A stretch of DNA of 64,000 bases from Ketobacter sp. MCCC 1A13808 (GCF_009746715.1 NZ_VRKW01000010.1:62001-126000), one strand, 5' to 3'; shown: positions 43,173 to 53,282, counted from the first letter of the stretch. Translations and numbers: made by a program. Notes: generated by a model from the letters alone, not told the origin.

Positions 43173-44978
43173 TTACTTAGGAGCGCGCTTACGCTCATTC
43201 TCCTTCAGCAACTTTTTACGGATGCGGATGGAGCTGGGGGTTACTTCGACCAGTTCGTCCTTGTCAATAAAGTCCAACGCCTGTTCCAGCGAATAACGAA
43301 TCGGTGGGGTAAGCACGATGTTCTCGTCAGTGCCCGCAGCCCGGATGTTGGTCAGCTGCTTGGCCTTGGTCGGGTTGATTACCAGGTCGTTGCCACGCGA
43401 GTGAATGCCGATGACCTGGCCCTCGTACACTTCAACGTTAGGGTCAATCATAAGGCGACCCCGATCCTGCAGATTGAACAGAGCATAACCCAACGTCTTA
43501 CCGGTGATCATGGAAATCAAAACACCGTTCTGACGTTTGCTGACGTCGCCTTCTTTCAACTCGCCATAGTGAGAGAACGTGGAATTCATAATGCCGGTAC
43601 CGGACGTCATGGTCAGGAACTCGGAACGGAAACCGATAAGACCGCGGGAAGGCGCGATAAAGTCCATACGCACGCGACCTTTGCCGTCGGGCACCATGTC
43701 CGCCATTTCAGCTTTACGCAAACCCAGTTGCTCCATAATGGAACCCTGGTGCTGCTCTTCGATATCAATCATCAGCTGCTCATAAGGCTCTTGCGTCTTA
43801 CCATCCGCTTCTTTCAGGATGACCTCAGGAGATCCCACTGCCAGCTCAAAGCCTTCCCGACGCATATTCTCGATCAACACCGACAAATGCAGTTCTCCTC
43901 GGCCAGAAACCCGAAAACGGTCCGGACTTTCGGTGTCTTCCACCCGCAAGGCCACGTTGTGAATCAACTCCTTTTCCAGACGCTCACGGATATTACGCGA
44001 GGTCACGAACTTGCCTTCTTTGCCTGCAAAAGGAGAGGTATTGACCTGGAAGATCATGCTAACGGTCGGCTCGTCCACGGTCAGGGGCGGCAATGCTTCA
44101 ACCAGTTCCGGCGAACACACCGTGTCCGATATAAATAGTTCATCAATACCGGTGATACAGATGATGTCACCAGCCTCGGCATCGGGCACATCGATCCGGT
44201 CCAGACCGTGATGACCCATGATCTTAAGAATCTTGCCGTTACGAGTCTTACCTTCGCGATCCACAATCTTGACCGGGGAGCCGGCTTTGATTTTGCCACG
44301 TTTAACCCGGCCGATACCGATAACTCCCAGAAAGCTGGAATAATCCAGGGAACTGATCTGCATCTGGAAAGGCCCGTCAGAATCCACTTCCGGCGGCGAC
44401 ACCTTATCGATTACTGCCTGAAACAATGGGGTCATGTCTTCGGCCATATCATCTGCATCCATCCCGGCAATGCCGTTCAACGCAGACGCATAGATAACCG
44501 GAAAATCCAACTGCTCGTCGGTCGCACCCAAACGGTCAAACAAGTCAAACACCTGATCCATCACCCAGTCAGGACGAGCCCCGGGCCGGTCGATCTTATT
44601 AATTACAACAATGGGATTGAGGCCCTGGGCAAATGCCTTCTGAGTAACAAAACGAGTTTGCGGCATGGGGCCATCAACGGCGTCAACCAACAGCAGTACA
44701 GAGTCCACCATGGACATAACGCGCTCAACTTCTCCACCGAAGTCGGCGTGTCCGGGGGTATCTACTATATTGATATGGTAGTCATTCCACTCGATTGCGG
44801 TATTTTTGGCCAGGATTGTGATCCCGCGTTCTTTCTCAAGATCATTGGAGTCCATCACTCGCTCACCTTCGTCTTTACGACCTAAGGTGCCGGATTGTTG
44901 TAACAGCTTGTCCACCAGAGTTGTTTTACCATGGTCAACGTGCGCGATAATGGCGATATTACGGATTTTTTCGATCAC
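43173..44978 (-). CDS. typA: TypA/BipA translational GTPase
   Basis: 601 residues from GTG 44978 ([19 protein letters not shown]), the usual family start; GAGG lies 10 bases upstream. G1 AHVDHGKT, G2 ERGITI, G3 DTPGHADF and G4 NKID are all present. EF-G-like domains and the family-specific C-terminal domain with [16 protein letters not shown] and [10 protein letters not shown] complete it. Ribosome-associated GTPase needed for ribosome assembly and stress or cold growth. Divergent from the PP-loop tRNA-thiolation gene. Confidence 0.97.
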   Translation of the reverse strand: MIEKIRNIAIIAHVDHGKTTLVDKLLQQSGTLGRKDEGERVMDSNDLEKERGITILAKNTAIEWNDYHINIVDTPGHADFGGEVERVMSMVDSVLLLVDAVDGPMPQTRFVTQKAFAQGLNPIVVINKIDRPGARPDWVMDQVFDLFDRLGATDEQLDFPVIYASALNGIAGMDADDMAEDMTPLFQAVIDKVSPPEVDSDGPFQMQISSLDYSSFLGVIGIGRVKRGKIKAGSPVKIVDREGKTRNGKILKIMGHHGLDRIDVPDAEAGDIICITGIDELFISDTVCSPELVEALPPLTVDEPTVSMIFQVNTSPFAGKEGKFVTSRNIRERLEKELIHNVALRVEDTESPDRFRVSGRGELHLSVLIENMRREGFELAVGSPEVILKEADGKTQEPYEQLMIDIEEQHQGSIMEQLGLRKAEMADMVPDGKGRVRMDFIAPSRGLIGFRSEFLTMTSGTGIMNSTFSHYGELKEGDVSKRQNGVLISMITGKTLGYALFNLQDRGRLMIDPNVEVYEGQVIGIHSRGNDLVINPTKAKQLTNIRAAGTDENIVLTPPIRYSLEQALDFIDKDELVEVTPSSIRIRKKLLKENERKRAPK

Positions 44979-45066
44979 AAATTTACGGCCTCGGCCCAAT
45001 ACAGTACATCAAGGCGCGGGAGTATACCTGAAACCATTGACAACTGGGCAGCAGGATTTACATTTT

Positions 45067-45098
45067 TTGCACAATAAGCGGATTTTATCCTGTATAAT
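45067..45098 (+). promoter_or_regulatory. Candidate sigma-70 promoter for the PP-loop gene
   Basis: TATAAT at 45093-45098 with TTGCAC at 45067-45072. The 20-bp spacer is longer than optimal, so the -35 assignment is weak; the -10 box is perfect. Confidence 0.35.
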
Positions 45099-45153
45099 TC
45101 GCGCCCTTTGAATTTCAACTTTGGCATGTCCAAAAAGCGAGCAAGTGAACAAT

Positions 45154-46218
45154 ATGGCTATTCAACGCAAAGCAATTGCCTTGATATCCGGCGGACTGGA
45201 CTCCATGCTGGCGGTAAAAACGATTCAGAATCAAGGCATTAAAGTAGAAGGCGTTAATTTCTATACCGGATTCTGTGTGGAAGGTCATACTCATGCCATC
45301 CGTAAAAAAGACAAGGATAAAGAGAAACGCAATAATTCCTTATGGGTCGCTGAGCAGCTCGGCATTAAAATGAATATTGTTGATATATCAAAAGAATATA
45401 AAGATATCGTGCTCAACCCACAATACGGCTACGGCGCCAACCTTAACCCTTGCCTGGATTGCAAAATCTTCATGGTGGAACAAGCCAACGCCATGCTGAA
45501 CAAGGCCCGTGAACTGGCAGACGAAGGCGGTTTTGACTTTATTATCACCGGCGAGGTGATTGGTCAGCGCCCCAAATCTCAACGTAAAGAGACCATGCCC
45601 CTGATTGCCCGCGAGTCCGGTGCCGATGACCGCCTGTTGCGCCCCCTCAGCGCCAAATTGCTGCCTCCCACCCTGCCGGAGCGTGAAGGCTGGATCGATC
45701 GTGAACAGTTACACGATTTTAGCGGCCGCAACCGCAAGCCGCAGATCGCCCTGGCAAAACAGTACGGCCTGGATGATTTCGCCCAACCGGCCGGTGGCTG
45801 CTGCTTCCTGACGGATGAAAGTTACTCCCGTAAACTGGCGGACCTGTGGACTGCTCAGGGTCGTAAAGACTATGAACTGGATGACATCATGCTATTGAAG
45901 GTGGGCCGCCATATTCGTCCGGCTCCTAACTACAAATTGATCGTCAGCCGCGAAGAAGGTGAAAACAATTTCCTGCACGGCTATCGCAAGCAATTTCACG
46001 CGATCCACTGCATCAGCCACGGCGGCCCGTTAACCTTGGTGGACGGCGACCCCACCGATGAAGATCTACTGACGGCGGCCCGTATTGCGACCCGCTTTAG
46101 CCAGGGCAAGCATGCTGACCAGGTATTGGTTGAAATATGCAGTAAAAATGGCGTAGCGCGGCAGCTTGAAGTGAAGCCCATGCCGAGTGAGGCTATTTCA
46201 CAAGCCTGGTATGTTTGA
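45154..46218 (+). CDS. PP-loop ATPase, MnmA/ThiI-like tRNA thiolation family
   Basis: 354 residues from ATG 45154 (MAIQRKA). PP-loop SGGLDSMLA is at about residues 11-19. A conserved pair of cysteines lies in NPCLDCKIFM (about 103-112), followed by ITGEVIGQRPKSQ and AGGCCFLTDE (about 220). The family adenylates a tRNA uridine before sulfur insertion; this branch is often annotated as tRNA (5-methylaminomethyl-2-thiouridylate) transferase-like but is not standard MnmA or ThiI. The C-terminal 130 residues form a separate domain. Stop overlaps a convergent small gene by 21 bp. Confidence 0.75.
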   Translation: MAIQRKAIALISGGLDSMLAVKTIQNQGIKVEGVNFYTGFCVEGHTHAIRKKDKDKEKRNNSLWVAEQLGIKMNIVDISKEYKDIVLNPQYGYGANLNPCLDCKIFMVEQANAMLNKARELADEGGFDFIITGEVIGQRPKSQRKETMPLIARESGADDRLLRPLSAKLLPPTLPEREGWIDREQLHDFSGRNRKPQIALAKQYGLDDFAQPAGGCCFLTDESYSRKLADLWTAQGRKDYELDDIMLLKVGRHIRPAPNYKLIVSREEGENNFLHGYRKQFHAIHCISHGGPLTLVDGDPTDEDLLTAARIATRFSQGKHADQVLVEICSKNGVARQLEVKPMPSEAISQAWYV

Positions 46219-46623
46219 CACCGGCCAGACCAGCAGCGCTTCAAACTCGTCGAGCCCCTGAAACTGACTGTATTCCCCTTGCGGGCGAACGATGACATAA
46301 ACTCGGGACTCACATGATTCCGGCAGCCGAGCTTCATTCACAAAGCAAATATCAGTAGACGATAACTCCCTTAATAGCTCGTTTATGTTAGTCGCATCGG
46401 CAGGACCAAGCCCCCCGTTGTCACCCACCAGCGCGGACAACCGGCCTGCCAAAGCCAGCTCAGGCTGGTCTGCAGGTGGGTCATTGGACAGGGGAACCAG
46501 AAAGCCGGTGGCTCTGGATTGAATCGCCCCCGCGCGTCCACAATTGAAAAAATATTGCATGCCGCTATCGTCTAAAACAATAACGGCTGCCTGTTCAAGA
46601 TTATAAAGACACAGCTCGCGCAT
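46198..46623 (-). CDS. Unknown acidic cytoplasmic protein
   Basis: 141 residues with no signal peptide or helix in the membrane. Strand-rich N-terminus (AAVIVLDDSGMQYFFNCGR), then a Pro-rich loop and a C-terminal segment with FEALLVWPVSN. The family is not recognised. Its 3' end overlaps the PP-loop gene by 21 bp. Confidence 0.5.
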   Translation of the reverse strand: MRELCLYNLEQAAVIVLDDSGMQYFFNCGRAGAIQSRATGFLVPLSNDPPADQPELALAGRLSALVGDNGGLGPADATNINELLRELSSTDICFVNEARLPESCESRVYVIVRPQGEYSQFQGLDEFEALLVWPVSNIPGL

Positions 46624-46669
46624 AGGATCACTTGCATTCGGTCAGAACACAAAGCCTGGGACAAACAGG

Positions 46670-47050
46670 CTACTGGCTCTGCATAGCGGGAATTATGATG
46701 GCGGCCAGTATACCTAACACGGCCGGAATAACCATCAGGCAGACAGCCCATACCGACCACTTTCGTTGCACCGAATTAAAATGCTCGATGCTGTCCCATT
46801 GTTTGTTTTTCCAGGCTAGCTCGCGACCCTTTATACCCAAATAAATAGCAACCACAAACCCGACATAGGGAATCAATGCCAACAAACTTATATACGATTT
46901 ATTAAATATCCCCCAGATCCAATTCAGAAAAAATGCGCCCCAACTCCAGCCCTTGACCCCTTCCGGAATCTCGTCCTGCTTCATTCCTGAATTATTAATG
47001 GCGTCTTCCACCCGATCCACATTCGATCTGGGTGCATCATATGCACTCAT
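46670..47050 (-). CDS. Small membrane protein of a widespread uncharacterised family
   Basis: 126 residues. A polar N-terminal 30 residues precede the motif GWSWGAFFLNWIWGIFNKSY, two helices, LGIKGRELAWKNKQWDSIEHF, and a last helix ending GILAAIIIPAMQSQ. This GxSWGAFxLxWxWG type of protein is frequent in gammaproteobacteria. Function unknown. The C-terminal helix resembles the hydrophobic core of type IV pilins, probably by chance. Confidence 0.6.
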   Translation of the reverse strand: MSAYDAPRSNVDRVEDAINNSGMKQDEIPEGVKGWSWGAFFLNWIWGIFNKSYISLLALIPYVGFVVAIYLGIKGRELAWKNKQWDSIEHFNSVQRKWSVWAVCLMVIPAVLGILAAIIIPAMQSQ

Positions 47051-47408
47051 AGCCTCGTTCCTTTTGTTTCGTATTATTAAGTCACCCGCCCCATCGGACC
47101 TATAATCAACAAAGACACCCGGACCGCAAACACCCGGCCACTGCAGACTAAATATAGATCAGCAGGGGTGATGAGCAAGCGGTGTTGCAGACGACCCGCT
47201 GACGCGCACGATAACGGATAAATCGCTACCATTAATTGTTTGACTTACCAAAGATTAAACCGACGCGAAAAAACGATGGCTGGTAGCTGGCTCAGATATT
47301 GCTTTGTTTGCTTTGTGTGATCAAGTAGGGAATGCATCGAGCAAGACAACCTGCGCAAGGGCCGCTTATACTGAACATTGCCGCCCATTAAAAAAAGGAC
47401 AAAAGCAG
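47051..47408. other. Promoter region of the uracil-catabolism operon
   Basis: About 360 bp without a gene. AAGGA at 47395-47399 is the ribosome site of the first operon gene. No operator palindrome was recognised. Confidence 0.4.
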
Positions 47409-48683
47409 ATGAGCAACGACAAGGCCGGCGAAGGCAAACCGTCCAAGCATATACGCCTGACCAGTCATCCGGGCCAGCAAGGGTCCAACGGTTCCCCGAT
47501 CATTCATTGGGGCGCAGGCAGCGCGAGTGAACGGGGCCCTGTGATCGGCACTACGACTAACCGCAGCCAACGCAACGTTATCGGTACTCATAGCGGCAGC
47601 TATGGTGTTTATCGCGCGTTAGCGGTAGCCGCAGGCAACTTGGTAAAAGGGCATCGTGCCGATCTAACCAACACCAGCCCCACGGACCTGATCGGCCCCC
47701 ACCCACAATGGTGCGATGCTGAAAAAATGGTGTCTATTGATCCCTGGGGCGCCAGCGTCGCGGATGTGTTCAGTGATCATATTGCCCAGGGCTACGATGT
47801 GCGCCCGACCATTGCCGTCACCAAGGCCCATATTGACCTGCCCGAAATTCACCACGCGCTCACGTTCCACCGCCTGATTCCGGATAACCGTATTTTTCTG
47901 GAGAATGGTTCGGCAGTGGTAACAAAAGTGGCGATCGAACCGGTTTGGTGGCTACCCGGCGTGGCCAAGCGATTCAACGTCAGCGAATCGGATTTACGCC
48001 GCAACCTGTTTGAAGAAACCGGTGGCATGTATCCTGAATTGGTGACCCGCAGCGACCTGGAAGTTTTCTTGCCTCCCATCGGAGGGCAAACCCTTTACAT
48101 TTTTGGAAATCCAAAAGATTTAGCCAACCCCGAAGTCACACTGACCGCGCGCGTGCACGACGAGTGCAATGGCTCTGATGTTTTCGGCTCCGACATTTGC
48201 ACCTGCCGCCCCTACCTCACCCATGCCATAGAAGAATGCATACGCGGAGCTCAGCAAGGCGGCGTAGGGTTAATTGCATACAGCCGAAAAGAAGGCCGCG
48301 CACTGGGAGAAGTCACTAAGTTTCTGGTGTATAACGCGCGCAAACGTCAGCTCGGCGGCGACAGTGCGGATAAGTATTTTCTGCGCACTGAATGCGTAGC
48401 CGGGGTTCAGGATATGCGGTTTCAGGAATTGATGCCGGATGTGCTGCACTGGCTGGGCGTCCAAAAAATTCACCGACTGGTCAGCATGAGTAATGATAAA
48501 TACAACGCCATCGTGGGCAGCGGGATTGACGTGGGCACCCGGGTAAAAATTCCCGACGAACTGGTGCCTGCGGATGCGCAAGTGGAAATTGAAGCCAAAA
48601 TTGCTGCCGGCTACTACACCGATGGAGCGGTGCCCGATGAGACCTCACTTGCATCGACCAAAGGACGAGACCTTGATGGCTGA
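47409..48683 (+). CDS. GTP cyclohydrolase II-like protein of the URC uracil-degradation pathway
   Basis: 424 residues from ATG 47409, with AAGGA at suitable distance; upstream codons lack protein character. The C-terminal half is a RibA-like domain: HDECNGSDVFGSDICTC carries the three zinc cysteines (253, 264, 266), and GLIAYSRKEGRALGE replaces the canonical YxRQEGRGIG. The long N-terminal half (GTHSGSYGVYRALAVAAG) is characteristic of the URC1 branch, which does not make riboflavin. The following genes (DUF1688/URC4 and uracil phosphoribosyltransferase) confirm the context. Expected to act on UMP-derived or related nucleotide intermediates. Confidence 0.88.
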   Translation: MSNDKAGEGKPSKHIRLTSHPGQQGSNGSPIIHWGAGSASERGPVIGTTTNRSQRNVIGTHSGSYGVYRALAVAAGNLVKGHRADLTNTSPTDLIGPHPQWCDAEKMVSIDPWGASVADVFSDHIAQGYDVRPTIAVTKAHIDLPEIHHALTFHRLIPDNRIFLENGSAVVTKVAIEPVWWLPGVAKRFNVSESDLRRNLFEETGGMYPELVTRSDLEVFLPPIGGQTLYIFGNPKDLANPEVTLTARVHDECNGSDVFGSDICTCRPYLTHAIEECIRGAQQGGVGLIAYSRKEGRALGEVTKFLVYNARKRQLGGDSADKYFLRTECVAGVQDMRFQELMPDVLHWLGVQKIHRLVSMSNDKYNAIVGSGIDVGTRVKIPDELVPADAQVEIEAKIAAGYYTDGAVPDETSLASTKGRDLDG

Positions 48684-49944
48684 TGAAAGAATTATTCAAA
48701 ATGACACCGGTCAGAGCTCAGGGCCCATCGCATTACTGCGCTCAACCTCCACCATCCGTGAACGCTGCAACCACATTCTAGAGTCAGTAGAAAATAACCA
48801 ATCAGCGCATTTCACCGTCAATACGGGCAAGCTGGATCAAGCTGCTCAACAGGTAGAACAGGTTACGCGCCAAAATTACCCGGATTTGCGAATTCCCTAT
48901 CACAGTCGTTGGCGCCATTTTGAATCCGGAGGTGTGGATCGCAAAGCGCTTCTGGACACGGCTATGGCTGGGCGCACGCGGGCCGATCAGGCAAAAGCGC
49001 GAATTGACCTTACCCTGGTCAGTGTGTTGCTGGATGCCGGCGCCGGCCCCCAATGGCGATATTGTGAAACGACGGAAATCAAAGGCAAACACACTTACGC
49101 ACGCTCAGAGGGACTGGGGGTCGCGAGTTTTAATGGGTTCATGCAGGGCTGCTTCTCCTCTGATCCGGACGATTTCCTGCGGGTGGATGCCGACGCGTTA
49201 TTACAGGTATCCGAAACAACGTTAGCCGCTATTTTTCAGGTAACTGACCACAACCCGCTGGTCGGCCTAGCCGGTCGCGCCCAATTGATGCGACGCCTGG
49301 GTCAAACCCTGCAGGCAAACCCCGACGTGTTCGGCGATGACGGCAGGCCCGGAGCCCTTTACGACAGACTGACCGGAAATGGCAGCGAAACGAGCCTCGC
49401 TGCACCACGGGTACTACAAGCACTTCTGGATCACCTGAGCCCGATCTGGCTCACCGGTAATGAATTGCAAGGCCGGCCTCTGGGTGATTGCTGGCCCCAC
49501 CCGCTTGCTGGCGGTGAAGGAGTCACTGCCGGATGGGTGCCCTTTCATAAGCTCAGCCAATGGCTTACTTACTCGTTACTTGAACCGTTTGAGTGGTCGG
49601 GCATTGCCTTAACTGACATTGATGGCTTGACCGGTTTACCCGAATACCGCAATGGTGGGTTATTACTGGATACGGGCGTGATTGTGCCACGCCATGCCGA
49701 CTTTACGCTGCGACAATATACCGCCGCAGATGAAGCCATTATCGAATGGCGCGCACTCACGGTTGCGCTGATTGACCGGCTGGCACCGCTGGTGCGAAAG
49801 CGATTGGGAAAAGCTGAACAGGAGATGCCGTTAGCCTGCATTCTGGAAGGAGGCACCTGGGCAGCCGGACGGCAAATTGCAAAGTCACTGCGCGAGGGAG
49901 GCCCACCGCCGCTTAATATCGAAAGTGACGGCACCGTTTTTTAA
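48676..49944 (+). CDS. URC4/Urg3 family protein (DUF1688)
   Basis: 422 residues from ATG 48676, overlapping the previous gene by 8 bp. AAAGGAC lies about 11 bases upstream. Typical DUF1688 features are [16 protein letters not shown] (about 75-90), [32 protein letters not shown] and [14 protein letters not shown]. The protein is essential for uracil catabolism by the URC route in yeasts and occurs with URC1 in bacteria; its chemistry is not established. Translational overlap with the cyclohydrolase-like gene indicates an obligate pair. Confidence 0.9.
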   Translation: MADERIIQNDTGQSSGPIALLRSTSTIRERCNHILESVENNQSAHFTVNTGKLDQAAQQVEQVTRQNYPDLRIPYHSRWRHFESGGVDRKALLDTAMAGRTRADQAKARIDLTLVSVLLDAGAGPQWRYCETTEIKGKHTYARSEGLGVASFNGFMQGCFSSDPDDFLRVDADALLQVSETTLAAIFQVTDHNPLVGLAGRAQLMRRLGQTLQANPDVFGDDGRPGALYDRLTGNGSETSLAAPRVLQALLDHLSPIWLTGNELQGRPLGDCWPHPLAGGEGVTAGWVPFHKLSQWLTYSLLEPFEWSGIALTDIDGLTGLPEYRNGGLLLDTGVIVPRHADFTLRQYTAADEAIIEWRALTVALIDRLAPLVRKRLGKAEQEMPLACILEGGTWAAGRQIAKSLREGGPPPLNIESDGTVF

Positions 49945-50002
49945 TACGGTTTTAGGTCCCGACTTTCTACACCCAGTATTTTTACGGACGAAGGAAAATA
50001 AT

Positions 50003-50638
50003 ATGAGCCAAGCCGAAGTTCACCACATCAACCACCCACTGATCCAGCATAAACTGACACTGATGCGGGAAAAAGACCGCAGCACCAGCAGCTTCCGTCG
50101 GCTGTTACATGAAATCAGTATGCTGATGGCCTACGAAGTTACTCGGGACATGCCAACTCAACTGATTGATATTGAAACGCCTCTGGAAACCATGCAAAGC
50201 CCGGTGATCGATGGTAAGAAAACCGTTTTTGTCAGCATACTGCGGGCGGGCAATGGTTTTCTGGATGGCATGTTAAGTGTCGTTCCCGGGGCGCGGGTGG
50301 GCCATGTAGGCTTATATCGTGATCCAAAAACGCTGGGCGCGGTGGAATACTATTTCAAAATGCCGCACAGCATGCACGAACGGGACGCCGTGGTTCTGGA
50401 TCCCATGCTGGCCACCGGCAACTCCGCCGTGGCTGCCGTCGATCGGCTAAAAGAAACCAATCCGAAATCGATCCGCTTTGTTTGCCTTCTGGCTGCGCCG
50501 GAAGGAATAAAAAATTTTCATGAAGCACATCCGGATGTACCTATATACACCGCAGCCATCGATCGCGGCTTAAACGATCACGGTTATATTTTACCGGGGC
50601 TGGGCGACGCGGGGGACCGTATGTTCGGCACCAAGTAA
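50003..50638 (+). CDS. upp: Uracil phosphoribosyltransferase
   Basis: 211 residues from ATG 50003 with AAGGA seven bases upstream. The N-terminus ([15 protein letters not shown]) and the PRPP-binding loop [13 protein letters not shown] (about 128-140) are standard, as are [10 protein letters not shown] and the uracil-binding C-terminus [13 protein letters not shown]. It converts uracil and PRPP to UMP. Downstream of URC1 and URC4 it fits the URC6 role, the entry step of the degradative route, and can also serve salvage. Confidence 0.95.
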   Translation: MSQAEVHHINHPLIQHKLTLMREKDRSTSSFRRLLHEISMLMAYEVTRDMPTQLIDIETPLETMQSPVIDGKKTVFVSILRAGNGFLDGMLSVVPGARVGHVGLYRDPKTLGAVEYYFKMPHSMHERDAVVLDPMLATGNSAVAAVDRLKETNPKSIRFVCLLAAPEGIKNFHEAHPDVPIYTAAIDRGLNDHGYILPGLGDAGDRMFGTK

Positions 50639-50650
50639 AGCACCGGCTAA

Positions 50651-50699
50651 ATGAGTTGTCATCATCAACCAAAGAATCAGGTGATGATGACAAGCTCAT
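50651..50699. terminator. Long hairpin downstream of upp
   Basis: ATGAGTTGTCATCATCA (50651-50667) pairs with TGATGATGACAAGCTCAT (50682-50699) through 17 bp with one bulged G, around a 14-base loop. No T-run follows, so it may be a processing or stability element rather than an intrinsic terminator. Confidence 0.5.
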
Positions 50700-50996
50700 A
50701 GGCCTGTCCGTTTGCAAGCTTGAATTTATCCAACGCTACACCAATTATTTCAACTCTGTTACTGAATTCACTGACAGAAACCACCTTACTGTTTAAGGCG
50801 CGGTATACATCTAGCCACTAAATTCAATACGGGGGCGTTGCGTGGTGCCACCGTGCTATCCAAAGCTCGTCAGCACGTTAAAGTCTGGAAACCCCGACAA
50901 AAAATACTACATAATTAAAAGCAAACCAGGGATGGGGTTAATGTTGGCTTGACCAAGGCACCCCAAAAGGAATTCAATTATTTTTATGGAGTGAAA
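50700..50996. other. Gene-free region before the small secreted-protein gene
   Basis: No open frame of interest. The only clear element is GGAG at 50989-50992, the ribosome site of the next gene. Confidence 0.35.
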
Positions 50997-51569
50997 ATGT
51001 TTAACTATCTTTTAATTTTTTTGTTTATCAGCACGTTCTTTTTAATAAATGCCGGCGCAAAAGAAAGGGACATTTCCACTGGTCGAAAAACACCGATGCT
51101 AATGAAATATGGCGAAGCAGTGAGAGCATCCGTTGCCGACGCTTATGTATATGCGCTAAGCAACAAATACAATAGAAACGTTCAATTAGGCAGTGAAGAA
51201 TTCATTGAGATGCTATCGTCTCGGCCACTATGTAATTCAACCGACTCTCGCCTAGTATCAAAAAAAATGTTAAACCAACAGTGCTTGGTGATCGATTTTC
51301 CAGTCAATGCTGCGTGCAAAGATATAGACGGCTGCATTGAATTAAGAGTGCATAAAAGCGTTTATCTTGACAAAGAGTTGAATGCCTTACTCTACAGTGC
51401 CGTACGCAACCCATGTGAGCATATTCCAATAAATACCCGCTTTCATTGGACCAGTCTTTTTTATCCAAACTGGGTTTCATATGGGAATTTAAACTGTAAA
51501 AAAGATCGGTTACCGTACTCAACAGCGTATATCACCTATGGCGACACTCGGGTTGAGTTAGAGTTATAA
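50997..51569 (+). CDS. Small secreted protein, unknown function
   Basis: 190 residues from ATG 50997, chosen because GGAG precedes it and a signal peptide starts there (MFNYLLIFLFISTFFLINAGA). The mature protein is AT-rich in coding and has six or so Cys residues (PLCNS, QQCLV, NAACKDIDGC, NPCEH, LNCKK) suggesting disulfides and a periplasmic or extracellular location. No family is recognised. Base composition differs from the neighbours and hints at transfer. Confidence 0.55.
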   Translation: MFNYLLIFLFISTFFLINAGAKERDISTGRKTPMLMKYGEAVRASVADAYVYALSNKYNRNVQLGSEEFIEMLSSRPLCNSTDSRLVSKKMLNQQCLVIDFPVNAACKDIDGCIELRVHKSVYLDKELNALLYSAVRNPCEHIPINTRFHWTSLFYPNWVSYGNLNCKKDRLPYSTAYITYGDTRVELEL

Positions 51570-51715
51570 CCGTGCGAAAAGGCCGCAACCCTGGGTTAGC
51601 TCTCCTCAGGTCGCGTATGCGGGTCCACCTTGCTATGCCCCCCCCACCTCCTCTCATCAAACTACCTGACGGGTTACGTTTTTTATACAGTACTGCTCAC
51701 CTACCCACTAGAGAT

Positions 51716-51734
51716 GCGAACAATTATCATTTAT
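51716..51734. promoter_or_regulatory. Fur-box-like site upstream of tonB
   Basis: 11 of 19 positions match the Fur consensus GATAATGATAATCATTATC, and the site overlaps a TATAAT (-10) at 51732-51737. It shares the exact 12-mer TTATCATTTATA with the stronger site at 55785-55803. Iron repression of tonB-exbBD is the likely meaning. Confidence 0.5.
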
Positions 51735-51795
51735 AATCCGCGCCCTAAAGACCTCATTCACGCTTTTTAACCGCATTTTTCAACAGGAATTTTTC

Positions 51796-52518
51796 GTGGA
51801 CAACCGATGGAGTAACTGGCTAATTCTGGTGCTGGTGTTTCTTGCCCACGGCGCAGCGTTGGGCGCAGCAGCACTGTGGCCGTCAGATTCTCCGCCTCAG
51901 GTCATACCACCCACTATAAGCGGCGTAATCGTACAGGCTCCGGCGGCAGAGGTGGTTCAGGCTCCGGCTGCGCAAAAAGTCAAACCTAAGCCTAAGCCCG
52001 AACCCAAACCCAAACCCAAGCCGAAGCCAAAACCGAAGCCCAAGCCCAAGCCAAAACCGAAGCCAAAACCGCAGCCCGTGGTTGCACCGCCAGAGCCACC
52101 GCCGCCGGAACCAGAGCCCGAACCCATCGCCGAGCCGGTGGAAGACGTAACCGAAGCGGAAGAGACGCCACCGGCGCCGCCTCCGGCACCCAATATTGAT
52201 AGCGAAAAGCCGAACACAAGCAAAGGTGCGCCGGTAACCCCTCCCCGGGTTGATGCTCAGCACCATCACAATCCGGCTCCGGCTTATCCTTCCTCATCAA
52301 GACGCAGAGGGGAAGAAGGCGAAGTATTGCTGGAGTTATTAATATTGCCCGACGGCACAGTGGCTGACGTCACCATCAAGGAATCCAGCGGCTACCCCAG
52401 ATTAGATCGGTCGGCCGTAAAAGCAGTGAAAAGCTGGCGCTACACACCAGCGAAGAAAGGCGATCAAGCCATCGAGTTTCGTTATTTACAGCCGGTTAAA
52501 TTTTCCTTGCGGGGCTAA
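51796..52518 (+). CDS. tonB: TonB energy transducer
   Basis: 240 residues from GTG 51796 with CAGGAA upstream. An N-terminal membrane anchor is followed by a long periplasmic Pro-Lys repeat (about residues 61-92, alternating Lys-Pro), then a Pro-Glu part. The C-terminal TonB domain contains EGEVLLELLILPDGTVADV and SAVKAVKSWRYTPA. It transmits proton-motive energy from ExbB-ExbD to outer-membrane receptors such as the one at 36.2-38.4 kb. It is first in a tonB-exbB-exbD operon. Confidence 0.93.
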   Translation: MDNRWSNWLILVLVFLAHGAALGAAALWPSDSPPQVIPPTISGVIVQAPAAEVVQAPAAQKVKPKPKPEPKPKPKPKPKPKPKPKPKPKPKPQPVVAPPEPPPPEPEPEPIAEPVEDVTEAEETPPAPPPAPNIDSEKPNTSKGAPVTPPRVDAQHHHNPAPAYPSSSRRRGEEGEVLLELLILPDGTVADVTIKESSGYPRLDRSAVKAVKSWRYTPAKKGDQAIEFRYLQPVKFSLRG

Positions 52519-52546
52519 CCAGCAAATTACATAAGAGGTATAAAAT

Positions 52547-53281
52547 ATGGAATCCAGTCCTTACGGCATGGCCGCACTCTGGCAACAGGGTGATATCGTA
52601 ATCAAAACCGTTGCTGTCATGTTGCTGGCGATGTCGATCATCTCCTGGTATGTAATTGTCGTTCGCAGCATCGGATTACTACGCTTACGACGCATTGAAC
52701 GAAGCACTCATAATTTCTGGCACGCTCGCAGCCTGGGTGAAGGAATTCAACTGATCAGCAGTGGCCGATACCAGAACCCATTCAAAAAGCTGGTAGAAGA
52801 CGGGCAAATGTCTCGCGACCATCACAGTCAGCACCACAACGATTTGCACGGCCAGCTACCACTGACCGAGTGGCTGACCGCCAGTTTACGTGGCTCCATA
52901 GATGAGAGCACCGAACGCTTGCAGAAAGGTTTATCCGTTCTCGCTTCCGTCGGCAGTACCGCGCCGTTTGTGGGTTTATTCGGTACCGTTTGGGGCATCT
53001 ATCACGCGCTGGTGGGAATTGGCGTATCCGGCCAAGCCAGCATTGATAAAGTAGCCGGCCCGGTGGGCGAAGCGCTTATCATGACGGCCTTCGGTTTGGC
53101 GGTCGCAATCCCCGCGGTCTTGGGATACAACGCGCTGCAGCGCAACAACAAGCTTTTGTTGGGTAAGATCAACCGGTTTGCACATCAGTTACACGCGTTC
53201 TTTCTGACAGGATCTCCGATGTCGAAAAAGAACACATCGGACAAAGTGCTTCCGCTCACTCCGCGAAAAGAGGGTCACTAA
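52547..53281 (+). CDS. exbB: ExbB proton-channel subunit (MotA/TolQ/ExbB family)
   Basis: 244 residues with three membrane helices: VAVMLLAMSIISWYVIVV near the N-terminus, then VGSTAPFVGLFGTVWGIYHA and MTAFGLAVAIPAVLGYNAL, the two signature helices. A large cytoplasmic loop separates the first two. The gene starts 28 bp after tonB, and exbD begins one base after its stop. It forms the stator with ExbD. Confidence 0.95.
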   Translation: MESSPYGMAALWQQGDIVIKTVAVMLLAMSIISWYVIVVRSIGLLRLRRIERSTHNFWHARSLGEGIQLISSGRYQNPFKKLVEDGQMSRDHHSQHHNDLHGQLPLTEWLTASLRGSIDESTERLQKGLSVLASVGSTAPFVGLFGTVWGIYHALVGIGVSGQASIDKVAGPVGEALIMTAFGLAVAIPAVLGYNALQRNNKLLLGKINRFAHQLHAFFLTGSPMSKKNTSDKVLPLTPRKEGH

Positions 53282-53282
53282 C

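Noticed and set aside
46670-47050. C-terminal helix as a type IV pilin-like signal
   Set aside because: The hydrophobic helix is at the wrong end and no prepilin cleavage motif is present.
52000-52300. Long Gly- and Leu-rich frames opposite to tonB
   Set aside because: They are the complement of the Lys-Pro codons of the TonB linker.
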